Shown piece by piece: positions 1 through 12,819 of a stretch of DNA of 64,000 nt. The first letter of the stretch is position 1. Every line of letters starts with the position of its first letter. Under the pieces are notes generated by a model, which worked only from the letters and a program-made list of their open reading frames with translations, searched no databases and was not told where the DNA came from. Where the stretch lies: the NCBI GenBank assembly GCA_949825025.1, contig OX463785.1, positions 11,595,971 through 11,659,970 on the forward strand. The letters are read 5' to 3'. This stretch comes from Siphlonurus alternatus (lineage: Eukaryota > Arthropoda > Insecta > Ephemeroptera > Siphlonuridae). Made by a program: the position numbers and the translations under genes.

Positions 1-3000
1 ATCAACGACACTAGCATTGTGTACGTGAAAGGAAGAGTGTCCCCACAAAATTAATCAGGCACAACTCAGAGCCTTGACTGCATGGTCGGTTGGCCTCAAA
101 AAGCCTTACTGGCGCTCTTAGAAAAAATTTGTCCCAGCCCAGGTGAAATTAAAAAAATCCACAATTTTTTAATTAAAGCAGAAAAAAGGGGAAGCAATAA
201 CGTACATACGAAATAGGGAGAAAATGCTACAGATATGTCCCCTTAAAGCGTACCTTCTTACAACTTTTTGCGCAAAATGTTGTCGGCTGAAACGCTTTGA
301 AGGGACACGTGTCCCCAGAAATGAACTTGCTCACAACTCAAGGTAAACAATTAGACGAAGACGAAGTACGGATCGTTTCCCTGCAATAAATTGATTGCCT
401 AGATTCTCAGGTGATCAACGACACTAGCATTGTGTACGTGAAAGGAAGAGTGTCCCCACAAAATTAATCAGGCACAACTCAGAGCCTTGACTGCATGGTC
501 GGTTGGCCTCAAAAAGCCTTACTGGCGCTCTTAGAAAAAATTTGTCCCAGCCCAGGTGAAATTAAAAAAATCCACAATTTTTTAATTAAAGCAGAAAAAA
601 GGGGAAGCAATAACGTACATACGAAATAGGGAGAAAATGCTACAGATATGTCCCCTTAAAGCGTACCTTCTTACAACTTTTTGCGCCAAATGTTGTCGGC
701 TGAAACGCTTTGCAGGGACACGTGTCCCCAGAAGTGAACTTGCTCACAACTCAAGGTAAACAATTAGACGAAGACAAAGTACGGATCGTTTCTCTGCAAT
801 AAATGGATTGCCTAGATTCTCAGATGCTCAACGTCACTAGCATTGTGTAAGTGAAAGCAAGAGTGTCCCCACAAAATTAATCAGGCACAACTCAGAGCCT
901 TGACTGCATGGTCGGTTGGCCTCAAAAAGCCTTACCGGCGCTCTTAGAAAAAATTTGTCCCAGCCCAGGTCAAATTAAAAAGCTCCATAATTTTTTAATT
1001 GCAGCAGAAAAAAGGGGAAGCAATAACGTACATACGAAATAGAAAGAAAATGCTACAGAAATGTCCCCTTAAAGCATAACTTCCCACAACTTATTGCGCA
1101 AAATGTTATCGGCTGAAACGCTTTGAAGGGACACGTGTCCCCAGAAATGAACTTGCTCACAACTCAAGGTAAACAATTAGACGAAGACAAAGTACGGATC
1201 GTTTCTCTGCAATAAATGGATTGCCTAGATTCTCAGATGCTCAACGTCACTAGCATTGTGTAAGTGAAAGCAAGAGTGTCCCCACAAAATTAATCGGGCA
1301 CAACTCAGAGCCTTGACTGCATGGTCGGTTGGCCTCAAAAAGCCTTACCGGCGCTGTTAGAAAAAATTTGTCCCTGCCCAGGTCAATTTAAAAACCTTCA
1401 CAATTTTTCAATTACAGCAGAAAAAAGGGGAAGCAATAACGTACATACGAAGTAGGGAGAAAAGGCAACAGAAATGTCCCCTTTAAGCATAACTTCCCAC
1501 AACTTTTTGCGCAAATTGTTGTCGGCTGAAACGCTTTGAAGGGACACGTGTCCCCAGAAATGAACTTGCTCACAACTCAAGGTAAACAATTAGACGAAGA
1601 CGAAGTACGAACCGTTTCTCTGCAGTTAATTGATTGCCTAGCTTCTCAGGTGCTCAACGTCACTAGCATTATGTAAGTGAAAGCAAGAGTGTCCCCACAA
1701 AATTAATCGGGCACAACTCAGAGCCTCGACTGCATGGTCGGTTGGCCTCAAAAAGCCTTACCGGCGCTCTTAGAAAAAATTTGTCCCAGCCCAGGTGAAA
1801 TTAAAAACCTCCACAATTTTTTTATTGCAGCAGAAAAAAGGGGAAGCAATAACGTACATACGATGTAGAAAGAAAATGCTACAGAAATGTCCTCTTAAAA
1901 CGTACCTTACCACAACTTTATGCGCAAAATGTTTTCGCCTGAAACGCTTTGAAGGGACACGTGTCCCCAGAAATAAACTTGCTCACAACTCAAGGTAAAC
2001 AATTAGACGAAGACGAAGTACGAACCGTTTCTCTGCAGTTAATTGATTGCCTAGCTTCTCAGGTGCTCAACGTCACTAGCATTGTGTAAGTGAAAGCAAG
2101 AGTGTCCCCACAAAATTAATCGGGCACAACTCAGAGCCTAGACTGCATGGTCGGTTAGCCTCAAAAAGCCTTACCGGCGCTCTTAGAAAAAATTTGACCC
2201 TTGCCCAGGTGAAATTAAAAAAATCCACAATTTTTTAATTAAAGCAGAAAAAAGAGGAAGCAATAACGTACATACGAAGTAGAAAGAAAATGCTACAGAT
2301 TTGTCCCCTTAAAGCGTACCTTCTTACAACTTTTTGCGCAAAATGTTGTCGGCTGAAACGCTTTGAAAGAACACGTGTCCCCAGAAATGAACTTGCTCAC
2401 AACTCAAGGTAAACAATTAGACGAAGACGAAGTACGGATCGTTTCCCTGCAATAAATTGATTGCCTAGATTCTCAGGTGATCAACGACACTAGCATTGTG
2501 TACGTGAAAGGAAGAGTGTCCCCACAAAATTAATCAGGCACAACTCAGAGCCTTGACTGCATGGTCGGTTGGCCTCAAAAAGCCTTACTGGCGCTCTTAG
2601 AAAAAATTTGTCCCAGCCCAGGTGAAATTAAAAAAATCCACAATTTTTTAATTAAAGCAGAAAAAAGGGGAAGCAATAACGTACATACGAAATAGGGAGA
2701 AAATGCTACAGATATGTCCCCTTAAAGCGTACCTTCTTACAACTTTTTGCGCAAAATGTTGTCGGCTGAAACGCTTTGAAGGGACACGTGTCCCCAGAAG
2801 TGAACTTGCTCACAACTCAAGGTAAACAATTAGACGAAGACAAAGTACGGATCGTTTGCCTGCAATAAATTGATTGCCTAGATTCTCAGGTGCTCAACGT
2901 CACTAGCATTGTGTACGTGAAAGGAAGAGTGTCCCCACAAAATTAATCAGGCACAACTCAGAGCTTTGACTGCATGGTCGGTTGGCCTCAAAAAGCCTTA

Positions 3001-5770
3001 CCGGCGCTCTTAGAAAAAATTTGTCCCAGCCCAGGTGAAGTTAAAAAAATCCACAATTTTTTAATCAAAGCAGAATAAAGAGGAAGCAATAACGTACATA
3101 CGAAGTAGAAAGAAAATGCTACAGATTTGTCCCCTTAAAGCGTACCTTCTTACAACTTTTTGCGCAAAATGTTGTCGGCTGAAACGCTTTGAAGGGACAC
3201 GTGTCCCCAGAAATAAATTTGCTCACAACTCAAGGTAAACAATTAGACGAAGACGAAGTACGAACCGTTTCTCTGCAGTTAATTGATTGCCTAGCTTCTC
3301 AGGTGCTCCACGTCACTAGCATTGTGTAAGTGAAAGCAAGAGTGTCCCCACAAAATTAATCGGGCACAACTCAGAGCCTTGACTGCATGGTCGGTTGGCC
3401 TCAAAAAGCCTTACCGGCGCTGTTAGAAAAAATTTGTCCCTGCCCAGGTCAATTTAAAAACCTTCACAATTTTTCAATTACAGCAGATAAAAGGGGAAGC
3501 AATAACGTACATACGAAGTAGGGAGAAAAGGCAACAGAAATGTCCCCTTTAAGCATAACTTCCCACAACTTTTTGCGCAAAATGTTGTCGGCTGAAACGC
3601 TTTGAAGGGACACGTGTCCCCAGAAATGAACTTGCTCACAACTCAAGGTAAACAATTAGACGAAGACGAAGTACGGATCGTTTCCCTGCAATAAATTGAT
3701 TGCCTACATTCTCAGGTGCTCAATGTTACTAGCATTGTGTACGTGAAAGGAAAAGTGTCCCCACAAAATTAATCAGGCACAACTCAGAGCCTTGACTGCA
3801 TGGTCGGTTGGCCTCAAAAAGCCTTACTGGCGCTCTTAGAAAAAATTTGTCCCAGCCCAGGTGAAATTAAAAAAATCCACAATTTTTTAATTAAAGCAGA
3901 AAAAAGGGGAAGCAATAACGTACATACGAAGTAGAAAGAAAATGCTACAGATATGTCCCCTTAAAGCGTACCTTCTTACAACTTTTTGCGCAAAATGTTT
4001 TCGCCTGAAACGCTTTGAAGGGACACGTGTCCCCAGAAATAAACTTGCTCACAACTCAAGGTAAACAATTAGACGAAGACGAAGTACGAACCGTTTCTCT
4101 GCAGTTAATTGATTGCCTAGCTTCTCAGGTGCTCAACGTCACTAGCATTGTGTAAGTGAAAGCAAGAGTGTCCCCACAAAATTAATCGGGCACAACTCAG
4201 AGCCTAGACTGCATGGTCGTTTAGCCTCAAAAAGCCTTACCGGCGCTCTTAGAAAAAATTTGACCCTTGCCCAGGTGAAATTAAAAAAATCCACAATTTT
4301 TTAATTAAAGCAGAAAAAAGAGGAAGCAATAACGTACATACGAAGTAGAAAGAAAATGCTACAGATTTGTCCCCTTAAAGCGTACCTTCTTACAACTTTT
4401 TGCGCAAAATGTTGTCGGCTGAAACGCTTTGAAGGGACACGTGTCCCCAGAAATGAACTTGCTCACAACTCAAGGTAAACAATTAGACGAAGACGAAGTA
4501 CGGATCGTTTCCCTGCAATAAATTGATTGCCTAGATTCTCAGGTGATCAACGACACTAGCATTGTGTACGTGAAAGGAAGAGTGTCCCCACAAAATTAAT
4601 CAGGCACAACTCAGAGCCTTGACTGCATGGTCGGTTGGCCTCAAAAAGCCTTACTGGCGCTCTTAGAAAAAATTTGTCCCAGCCCAGGTGAAATTAAAAA
4701 AATCCACAATTTTTTAATTAAAGCAGAAAAAAGGGGAAGCAATAACGTACATACGAAATAGGGAGAAAATGCTACAGATATGTCCCCTTAAAGCGTACCT
4801 TCTTACAACTTTTTGCGCAAAATGTTGTCGGCTGAAACGCTTTGAAGGGACACGTGTCCCCAGAAGTGAACTTGCTCACAACTCAAGGTAAACAATTAGA
4901 CGAAGACAAAGTACGGATCGTTTGCCTGCAATAAATTGATTGCCTAGATTCTCAGGTGCTCAACGTCACTAGCATTGTGTACGTGAAAGGAAGAGTGTCC
5001 CCACAAAATTAATCAGGCACAACTCAGAGCTTTGACTGCATGGTCGGTTGGCCTCAAAAAGCCTTACCGGCGCTCTTAGAAAAAATTTGTCCCAGCCCAG
5101 GTGAAGTTAAAAAAATCCACAATTTTTTAATTGCAGCAGAAAAAAGGGGAAGCAATAACGTACATACGAAGTAGAAAGAAAATGCTACAGATTTGTCCCC
5201 TTAAAGCGTACCTTCTTACAACTTTTTGCGCAAAATGTTGTCGGCTGAAACGCTTTGAAGGGACACGTGTCCCCAGAAATGAACTTGCTCACAACTCAAG
5301 GTAAACAATTAGACGAAGACAAAGTACGGATCGTTTCTCTGCGATAAATTGATTGCCTAGATTCTCAGGTGCTCAACGTCACTAGCATTGTGTACGTGAA
5401 AGGAAGAGTGTCCCCACAAAATTAATCGGGCACAACTCAGAGCCTTGACTGCATGGTCGGTTTGCCTAAAATAGACTTTCTGGCAATCTTGTAAAAACTT
5501 GGCGCAGCCCAGGTGAAATTAAAAACCTCCACAATTTTCTAATTGCAACAGAAAAAAGGAAGCAATAACGTACATACAAAGTAGAAAGAAAATGCTACAG
5601 AAATGCCCCCTTAAAGCGTACCTTCCCACAATTTTTTGCGCAAAATGGTACGCTTTGAGGGGGCACTTGCTTCCAGAAAGAACTTGTTTCCAACTCAAGG
5701 TAAACAATTAGACGAAGGTGAAGCTCGAATCGTGACTCTGCAATAAGGTGGTTGCCTTGCTTTTCAGGTG
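1..5770. repeat. 413-bp tandem satellite, about 14 copies
   Basis: The word CATTGTG or its one-base variant recurs at 15, 428, 841, 1254, 1667, 2080, 2494, 2907, 3320, 3733, 4146, 4560, 4973 and 5386, which gives a period of 413 bp (twice 414). The array begins before the window and decays after about 5480, where the last copy is much more divergent. Each monomer contains the perfect 14-bp palindrome GGGACACGTGTCCC, centred on a CACGTG E-box, plus a GTGTCCCCACAAAATTAATC block and A/T runs. Copies are not uniform: variants repeat every five monomers (see the separate entry). Short open frames of about 62 codons on the minus strand recur once per monomer and are by-products of the repeat, not genes. 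Confidence 0.97.
1900..5126. repeat. Five-monomer higher-order repeat within the 413-bp satellite
   Basis: Diagnostic variants recur about 2066 bp apart, which is five monomers plus one base. GTTTTCGCCTG occurs near 1931 and 3998. GCCTAGACTGCATGGTCG followed by TTAGCC or a one-base variant occurs near 2135 and 4201. The TTTGACCCTTGCCC variant is near 2195 and 4259. The AGGTGATCAACGACACTAG variant is near 2475 and 4541. Blocks of about 1.1 kb (around 1900-3060 and 3966-5126) are almost identical between the two copies, while neighbouring monomers differ at many sites. This points to recent amplification of a five-monomer block. Confidence 0.85.
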
Positions 5771-5879
5771 CACCACGTCGCTAGTTTTGTGTACGTTAAA
5801 GCATTAGTATCTTCAAAAAAATAAGCAGGTACAACTCCCTGAGTCCTAAATGGACAATTGGGTGACCTAAAAGACATTC

Positions 5880-8800
5880 ATTGTCATTTTTGACTTAATC
5901 TCATTACATGGGTTAAGTCAAAACGTATCTCATCTGACAACTTCATGATTTACATGTCACTAAAAGCTATTGTGGTGTCCCTACTATATTTAACTAAAAT
6001 ATCAATCTGATTAAATGTTGACCACTTACTGTTAAAGTAACAATGTCCACATAACATGGCTTAATTAAGTCGCAACGGGTCTTACCTGGCAATTAACATG
6101 ATCGAATTGTCACTAAAGCTTTTGTGGGGACTCCACCTTGGTGAAACAATTTCACTCTGAATGAATTGTAACTTTTGTAATTTTAAGGGACAATGTCCCC
6201 ATAACATGGCTTAAGTGACAACGTGCCTCACCTGGCCACTAACATATCGAATTGTCATTAAAAGTTTTTGTGGTTACAATACCTTGGTGAATCAAAGTTC
6301 ACTCTGAAGAATTTGTAACTATTGACATTTAAAGGGAAAAAGTCCCCATAACATGGCTTAAGTCACAACGTGTCTTACCTGACAAATAACATGATCGAAT
6401 TGTCACAGAAAGCTTTTGTGGGGACTTTACCTTGGGGAATCAAAGGTAACTCTGAATAAATTGTAACCACTGACTTTTAAAGGGACAATGTCCCTATAAC
6501 ATGGCTTTAGTCACAACGTGTCTCACCTGGCAATTACAATATCAAATTGCCTTAAAAGCATTTGAGGGGACCCTAGTTTAATGAATCAAAGATCACTCTG
6601 AAGAATTTGAACTATTGATTTTTAAAGGAACAATGTCCCCATATCATGGCTTAAGTCACGACGTGTCCCTCCTTGAAATTAACATGATCGAATCGTCACT
6701 TAAAGCTTTTGAGGGATATCTACAAGGTAATCAATGTTTAATGTGAAGAATTTGAATTTATTGACTTTTAATAGGCAATGTCCCCATTTCATGGTTTAAG
6801 TCACAATTTGTTTTACCTGGCAATCAACATGATTGAGTTGTCACTAAAAACTAAAAACTTTTGTGGGAACCCTACCTTGATTAATCAAAATTCACTCTGA
6901 ATATATTGTAACCACTGACTTTTAAAAGGACAATGTCCCCATAACATGGCTTGTGTGACAACGTGTCTCACCTGGCAATTAACACGATTGAATTGTCACT
7001 GAAAGCTTTTGTGTTTACTTTACCTTGGTGAATCAAAGTTCACTCTGAAGAATTTGTATATATTGACTATTAAAGGGACAATGTCCCCATAACATGACTT
7101 AAGTCACAACGTGTTACACCTGGCAATTAACATGGTCTAATTGTCACTAAAAGCTTATGTGGGGACTCTGCCTAGGTGAATCGACGTTAACTGTGGAGAA
7201 TTTGTAACCCCTGACTTTTAAAGGGAAAATATCCCCATAACATGGCTTAAGTCACAACGTGTCTCACCTGGCAATTAACATGGTCTAATTGTCACTAAAA
7301 GCTTTTGTGTGGACCTAACCTTGATAAATCAAACTTTACTCTGAATAAATTGTAACTATTGACTTTTAAAGGGACAATGTCCCCATAACATAGCTTAAGG
7401 CACAACGTGTCTCACCTGGCAATTAACATGATCCAATTGTCACTAAAAGCTTTTGTGGGGTCTCTACCTTGGTGAATCAAAGTTCACTCTGAAGAATTTG
7501 TAACTATTGACTATTAAAGGAACAATGTCCCCAAAACATGGCTTAAATCACAACGTGTCTCACCTGGCAATTAGCATGATTGAATTGTAACTAAAAGCTT
7601 TTGAGGGGTCTCTAGCTTCGTGAATCAATAACTGACTTTTGAAGGGACAATGTCCCCATAACAAGTCTTAAGTGACAACGTGTCTCACCTGGCAATTAAC
7701 ATGATCGAATTGTCACTGAAAGCTTTTTTGTTTACTTTACCTTGGTGTATCAAAGTTAACTCTGAAGAATTTGTATTATTTGACTTTTAAAGGGACAATG
7801 TCCCCATAACATGACTTAAGTAACAACGTGTCTCACCTGGCTATTAAACTGATCGAATAGTCAATAAATGCTTTTGTGGGCCGGGACTCAACCTTGGTGT
7901 ATCAAAGTTCATTCTGAAGAATTTAAAACCCCTGACTTATTAAGGGACAATGTCCCCATAACATGGCTTAAGTCACAACGTGTCTCACCTGGCAATTAAC
8001 ATGATCGAATTGTCACTAAAAGCTTTTGTGGGGTCTCTACATTGGTGAATCAAAGTTCACTCTAATGAAATTGTAACTATTGACTATTAAAGGGACAATG
8101 TCCCCATTACATGACATAAGTCACAACGTGTCTCACCTGGCAATTAACATGGTCTAACTGTCACTAAAAGCTTTTGTGGGGTCTCTACCTTGGTGAATCA
8201 AAGTTCACTCTGAAGAATTTGTAACTATTGACTATTAAGGGGACAATGTCCCCATAACATGGCTTAAATCACAACGTGTCTCACCTGGCAATTAGCATGA
8301 TCGAATTGTCACCACAAAAAGCTTTTGAGAAGTCTCTAGCTTCGGTTATCAATAACTGACTTTTGAAGGGACAATGTCCCCATAACATGGCTTAAGGCAC
8401 AACGTGTCTCACCTGGCAATTAACATGATCGAATTGTCACTGAAAGCTTTTTTGTTTACTTTACCTTGGTGTATCAAAGTTCACTCTGAAGAATTTGTAA
8501 CTATTGACTATTAAAGGGACAATGTCCCCATAACATGGCTTAAGTCACAACGTGTCTCACCTGGCAATTAACATGATCGAATTGTCACTAAAAGCTTTTG
8601 AGAAGTCTCTAGCTTCATGAATCAATAACTGACTTTTGAAGGTACAATGTCCCCATAACATGGCTTAAGTCACAACGTGTCTCACCTGGCAATAACATGA
8701 TCAAATTGTCACTAAAAGCTTTTGTGGGGTCTCTACCTTGGTGAATCAAAGTTCGCTCTGAAGAATTTGTAACTATTGACTATTAAAGGGACAATGTCCT

Positions 8801-10265
8801 CATAACATTACTTATGTAACAACGTGTCTCACCTGGCAATTAGCATGATCGAATTGTCACTAAAAGCTTTTGAGAAGTCTCTAGCTTCGTGAATCAATAA
8901 CTGACTTTTGAAGGGACAAAGTCCCCATAACATGGCTTAAGTGACAACGTATCTCACCTGGCTATTAACCTGATCGAATTGTCATTAAATGCTTTTGTGG
9001 GCCGGGACTCTACCTTGGTGTATCAAAGTTCATTCTGAAGAATTTAAAACCCCTGACTTATTAAGGGACAATGTCCCCATAACATGGCTAAGTCACAACG
9101 TGTCTTACCTGGCAATTAACATGATCGAATTGTCACTAAAAGCTTTTGTGGGGTCTCTACCTTGGTGAATCAAAGTTCACTCTGATGAAATTGTAACTAT
9201 TGACTATTAAAGGGACAATGTCCCCATTACATGACATAAGTCACAACGTGTCTCACCTGGCAATTAACATGGTCTAATTGTTACTAAAAGCTTTTGTGGG
9301 GTCTCTACCTTGGTGAATCAAAGTTCACTCTGAAGAATTTGTAACCATTGACTATTACAGGGACAATGTCCCCATAACATGGCTTAAATCACAACGTGTC
9401 TCACCTGGCAATTAGCATGATCGAATTGTCACTAAAAACTTTTGAGAAGTCTCTAGCTTCGTGAATCAATAACTGACTTTTGAAGGGACAATGTCCCCAT
9501 AACATGGCTTAAGTCACAACGTGTCTCACCTGGCAATTAACATGATCAAATTGTCACTAAAAGCTTTTGTGGGGTCTCTACCTTGGTGAATCAAAGTTCG
9601 CTCTGAAGAATTTGTAACTATTGACTATTAAAGGGACAATGTCCCCATAACATTACTTATGTAACAACGTGTCTCACCTGGCAATTAACATGATCAAATT
9701 GTCACTAAAAGCTTTTGTGGGGTCTCTACCTTGTTGAATCAAAGTTCACTCTGAAGAATTTGTTATTAAAGGGACATTGTCCCCATAACATGGCTTAAGT
9801 GACAACATATCTCACCTGGCAATTAACATGAACTAATTGTCACTAAACGCTTTTGTGGGCCGGGACGCTACCTTGGTGTATCAATGTTCATTCTGAAGAA
9901 TTTAAAACCCTTGACTTATTAAGGGACAATGTCCCCATAACATGGCTTAAGTGACAACGTGTCTCACCTGGCAATTAACATGATCAAATTGTCACTAAAA
10001 GCTTTTGTGGGGTCTCTACCTTGGTGAATCAATAACTGACTTTTGAAGGGACCATGTCCCCGTAACATGGCTTAAGTGACAACGTGTCTCACCTGGCAAT
10101 TAACATGATCGAATTGTCACTAAAAGCTTTTGTGGGGTCTCTACCTTGGTGAATCAAAGTTCACTCTGAAGTATTTGTAACCATTGACTATTTAAGCGAC
10201 TATGTCCCCACAACATGACTTCAGTCACAACATGTTTCACCTGACATGTGCATGATTGAGTGGTG
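5880..10265. repeat. About 146-bp tandem satellite, about 30 copies
   Basis: A unit reading GGGACAATGTCCCC, ATAACATGGCTTAAGTCAC, AACGTGTCTCACCTGGCAAT, AACATGATCGAATTGTCACT, AAAAGCTTTTGTGGGG recurs about every 146 bp from roughly 6040 to 10205. Some copies are shortened to about 125-130 bp by loss of the segment after GTGAATCAA. The unit carries the inverted motif GGGACA-A-TGTCCC. Longer blocks are also duplicated: a TGTGGGCCGGGAC variant appears near 7876, 8997 and 9855. The first and last copies are the most diverged, as expected at array edges. No coding sequence is supported inside. Confidence 0.95.
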
Positions 10266-10740
10266 ATTGATTGAGGGATAAATTTGTTGTGCTCTATTGC
10301 TTTTGTGGGGACCATCGCAGGGCCGACCACTGAAGCGGCTGTAGCTCGGACAGTATCTGGTGGCATCCTCAGGTCGTGTTCTAAGACTAATGCCATCTAT
10401 GGGGCATAAATACGGCGTTGAAAGCTATTTTCTTCAGGAATTGACAGAGGCGCCATGCCTTGGACATTTTATGAACCCTCTTATTTTTCCATCCAAAACG
10501 CTAATATCACAAGTTGTCGATGAACATTAGCTTATTTCATCAGTTGTCAGTGGAATTTAAGGGGACACTTACCTGTCCCCCCAGAAAGCCCCAATCGAAA
10601 ACTATGTCCCCACAAGTCTGTCTGATCGAACAATGTCCCCTGCTTTTGTGGGGACTTTGGCTCATGTCCCATCAAAAGCCCAGATGTCCCCACAAGTATG
10701 CATTACCCAGTATTCGTGTCCCTTTAAAGCGCGTGCTAAA
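10266..10740. repeat. Decayed flank sharing satellite motifs
   Basis: This stretch is not a regular tandem array, but it keeps many pieces of the two satellites. GCTTTTGTGGGGAC occurs at about 10308 and 10643, the same words as in the 146-bp monomer. TGTCCCC(AC) occurs several times between 10575 and 10700, with the inverted GGGGACA near 10562. It may be a diverged remnant of the element from which the satellites arose. A 98-codon open frame starting at 10514 runs across these motifs and is not convincing as a gene. Confidence 0.55.
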
Positions 10741-12650
10741 AAACTTTACGTTTTTAAAGGCAATGACAGCAAAATTTAGCCTGAGATTTAAACAAGCTTT
10801 TGTCTTTTGAATTTTTCGTTATTTATAAGTTCTCAGTTGTTTTAGAAAGAATGAAGAAAATGAATTCCATTGTGAGGATAATCGCTGCAGTGAAGCCAAA
10901 CTTTGTATGCGGAAGAAAAATCAATGTTATTACGTATTCATTATTTTTGTATTGATTCCTTCTACCCTCTTTCTAAGTTAGCTATTCCAGTTATATTGAG
11001 ATCTTTTAGTATTAGAAGTGATAGCGTATAATGCGACACAAAGAAAATGTTCCCACTGTCTCCAGCGTTTTAAAGTAACACTTTTTTGTCTAATATTTAT
11101 TATTAATAGTATTTTTTATTGCAGTTTCAGCAATATTTACACTAAAATATTATATTTTATAAATTTATATTTAACCGCTATAAATTTTAAGTATTTTATG
11201 TAGTAAAATTATTTTGTCAATTTTAACCATAAGTTAATTGCATTTTAATTCACAAAAATATTTTTTTAAGTTTCTTTAATTTTTTTTAATTTTTTTTTAT
11301 ATTTTTTTTTTGTTTTTTTAGTATTTTAACATTTATTTTATAAAAATTTAAAATTATTTTAATTTTATATATTTTTTGCAATGGTCATTTCATTCAAGTC
11401 AATTTGAATAATATGACTGTGAAACCGTCAGAAGCAACTGATCCAAAAGAAATATGAAATACTGTATACTTAGGTTCATTATAACTGATTCATACTGTAC
11501 GTATACAAGCTCGATAAGACTGCAACTAAAAAGCTATTTTGCTCAGATTGTTATCATTCAGCAAACAATTTGCATGCTGCATGTACCGAGGCTATAATTT
11601 ACAGCAATAACTTATCACAAGTCACATAAGTACATTGAAGTAAACTCTATTGACCAAGTAGCGTGACAAACTTTATGGTGCAACACTTTTATTCTGCTAT
11701 TAAAAAACTGTAACACATTCAGAATTGACGCAAAATCACATTACATGCATGTACTGTATAGGATGCTACCTTTAAATTTAGACGTTGCATAATTTTATAT
11801 TGATTGTTGTTAACAATTTTTTTTTTATAATTTACTATACCATCATATAATTGTGTATTTACGAACAGACCTACATATATATTATATATTAATGCTATGA
11901 AATTATTATTGGTTTTGTTTTGCAGAAAAATATAAGCATAAAATAGTGTATTATATTCAAATTTTGAAGTATCCATTTCTTTCGTAATCTTCTGTTCTTC
12001 AACTTAGTGCAAACAGCCTACAAACTTCTCAATGTTATATTTAATAATATAAATGTATAGCTAATAAACCGTGAAGTTCGTATCAAATTTTACAACATGA
12101 ATTAAGACTAACTAAAATAGTAATTAAAAATTAAGTATATTGAAAGAACTTTTAATCGTTTTTAGGAATTAAAATGAAATTTGTTTTTTAACTTTTGCTA
12201 TATAATAAAATTACATGAGTATTTGTATTAAATTCAATTCATACAAAATTACAAGTGAATATTATATTAAATTAGATGAATTAATAATCAATTAATGTAA
12301 TATTAAGGATTTTAACATTATTTCTTGCACGATACTAAAATTGGATCAGGAACCCTTGAAATTAATACAATATGTAATATGCACTCTTAAACTTTAAATT
12401 TGAAATTAACAAATACATGAATTAATTAAATAGTTTTGCACTGATGAGAAATATATATTATATATCACCAGTGCTTGATTGATTTGTTTGTATTTTGGGC
12501 AATTAACACATTTTGGTCATGCCTATGCCCCGTATCACCTATACTAATTCTAGCATATATACATATTATGATATTTTGGTGATTTAAAATGTTCTAAATT
12601 GTCAGTATACACCATTATCACACATATTCTCAATATATGTTATTATATTC
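10741..12650. other. AT-rich sequence, nothing recognised
   Basis: Low-GC DNA with poly-T and poly-A runs, especially 11260-11340. The only open frames are short and AT-driven, without codon bias or splice context. No repeat family, RNA gene or coding exon was recognised. Confidence 0.6.
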
Positions 12651-12819
12651 TCAATATGCAATGCTATGCATCGTTGAATCGCAGTGAACATGACCCGATG
12701 GCGTGTAACATCTTGTACAAGCACGTTCATCTGCAGTGACTTGATATGTTGCCAGCTGACGATATATGACGCCTGTCTTGGGACACATCGGGCAGGTGTG
12801 GCAAGCAGCTTTCAGAATA
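12651..12819 (-). CDS. Possible terminal exon of an unknown Cys-rich protein
   Basis: On the minus strand a frame stays open for 55 codons, from an acceptor-like CAG (plus-strand 12820-12822) to a TGA at 12651-12653. The stretch is clearly richer in GC than the DNA on either side. The predicted peptide has ordered cysteines and histidines: C-H-T-C-P-M-C-P near its residues 6-13, A-C-T-R-C around 33-37 and G-H-V-H-C around 42-46. That resembles a small zinc- or disulfide-stabilised fold, but I do not recognise the family. There is no start codon, so it would be the last exon of a minus-strand gene extending to the right. No partner exon was found. It could instead be an old pseudogene or mobile-element fragment. 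Confidence 0.3.

Noticed and set aside
1398..5707. Recurrent 62-67 codon open frames in the 413-bp satellite
   Set aside because: They recur once per monomer as a by-product of the repeat, with no start context or conservation beyond the repeat itself.
1..10265. Tandem arrays as a CRISPR-like locus
   Set aside because: Units are long and contiguous without unique spacers, and the window is eukaryotic.
10154..10396. 80-codon minus-strand open frame at the satellite edge
   Set aside because: Overlaps the last satellite monomer and has no coding signature.
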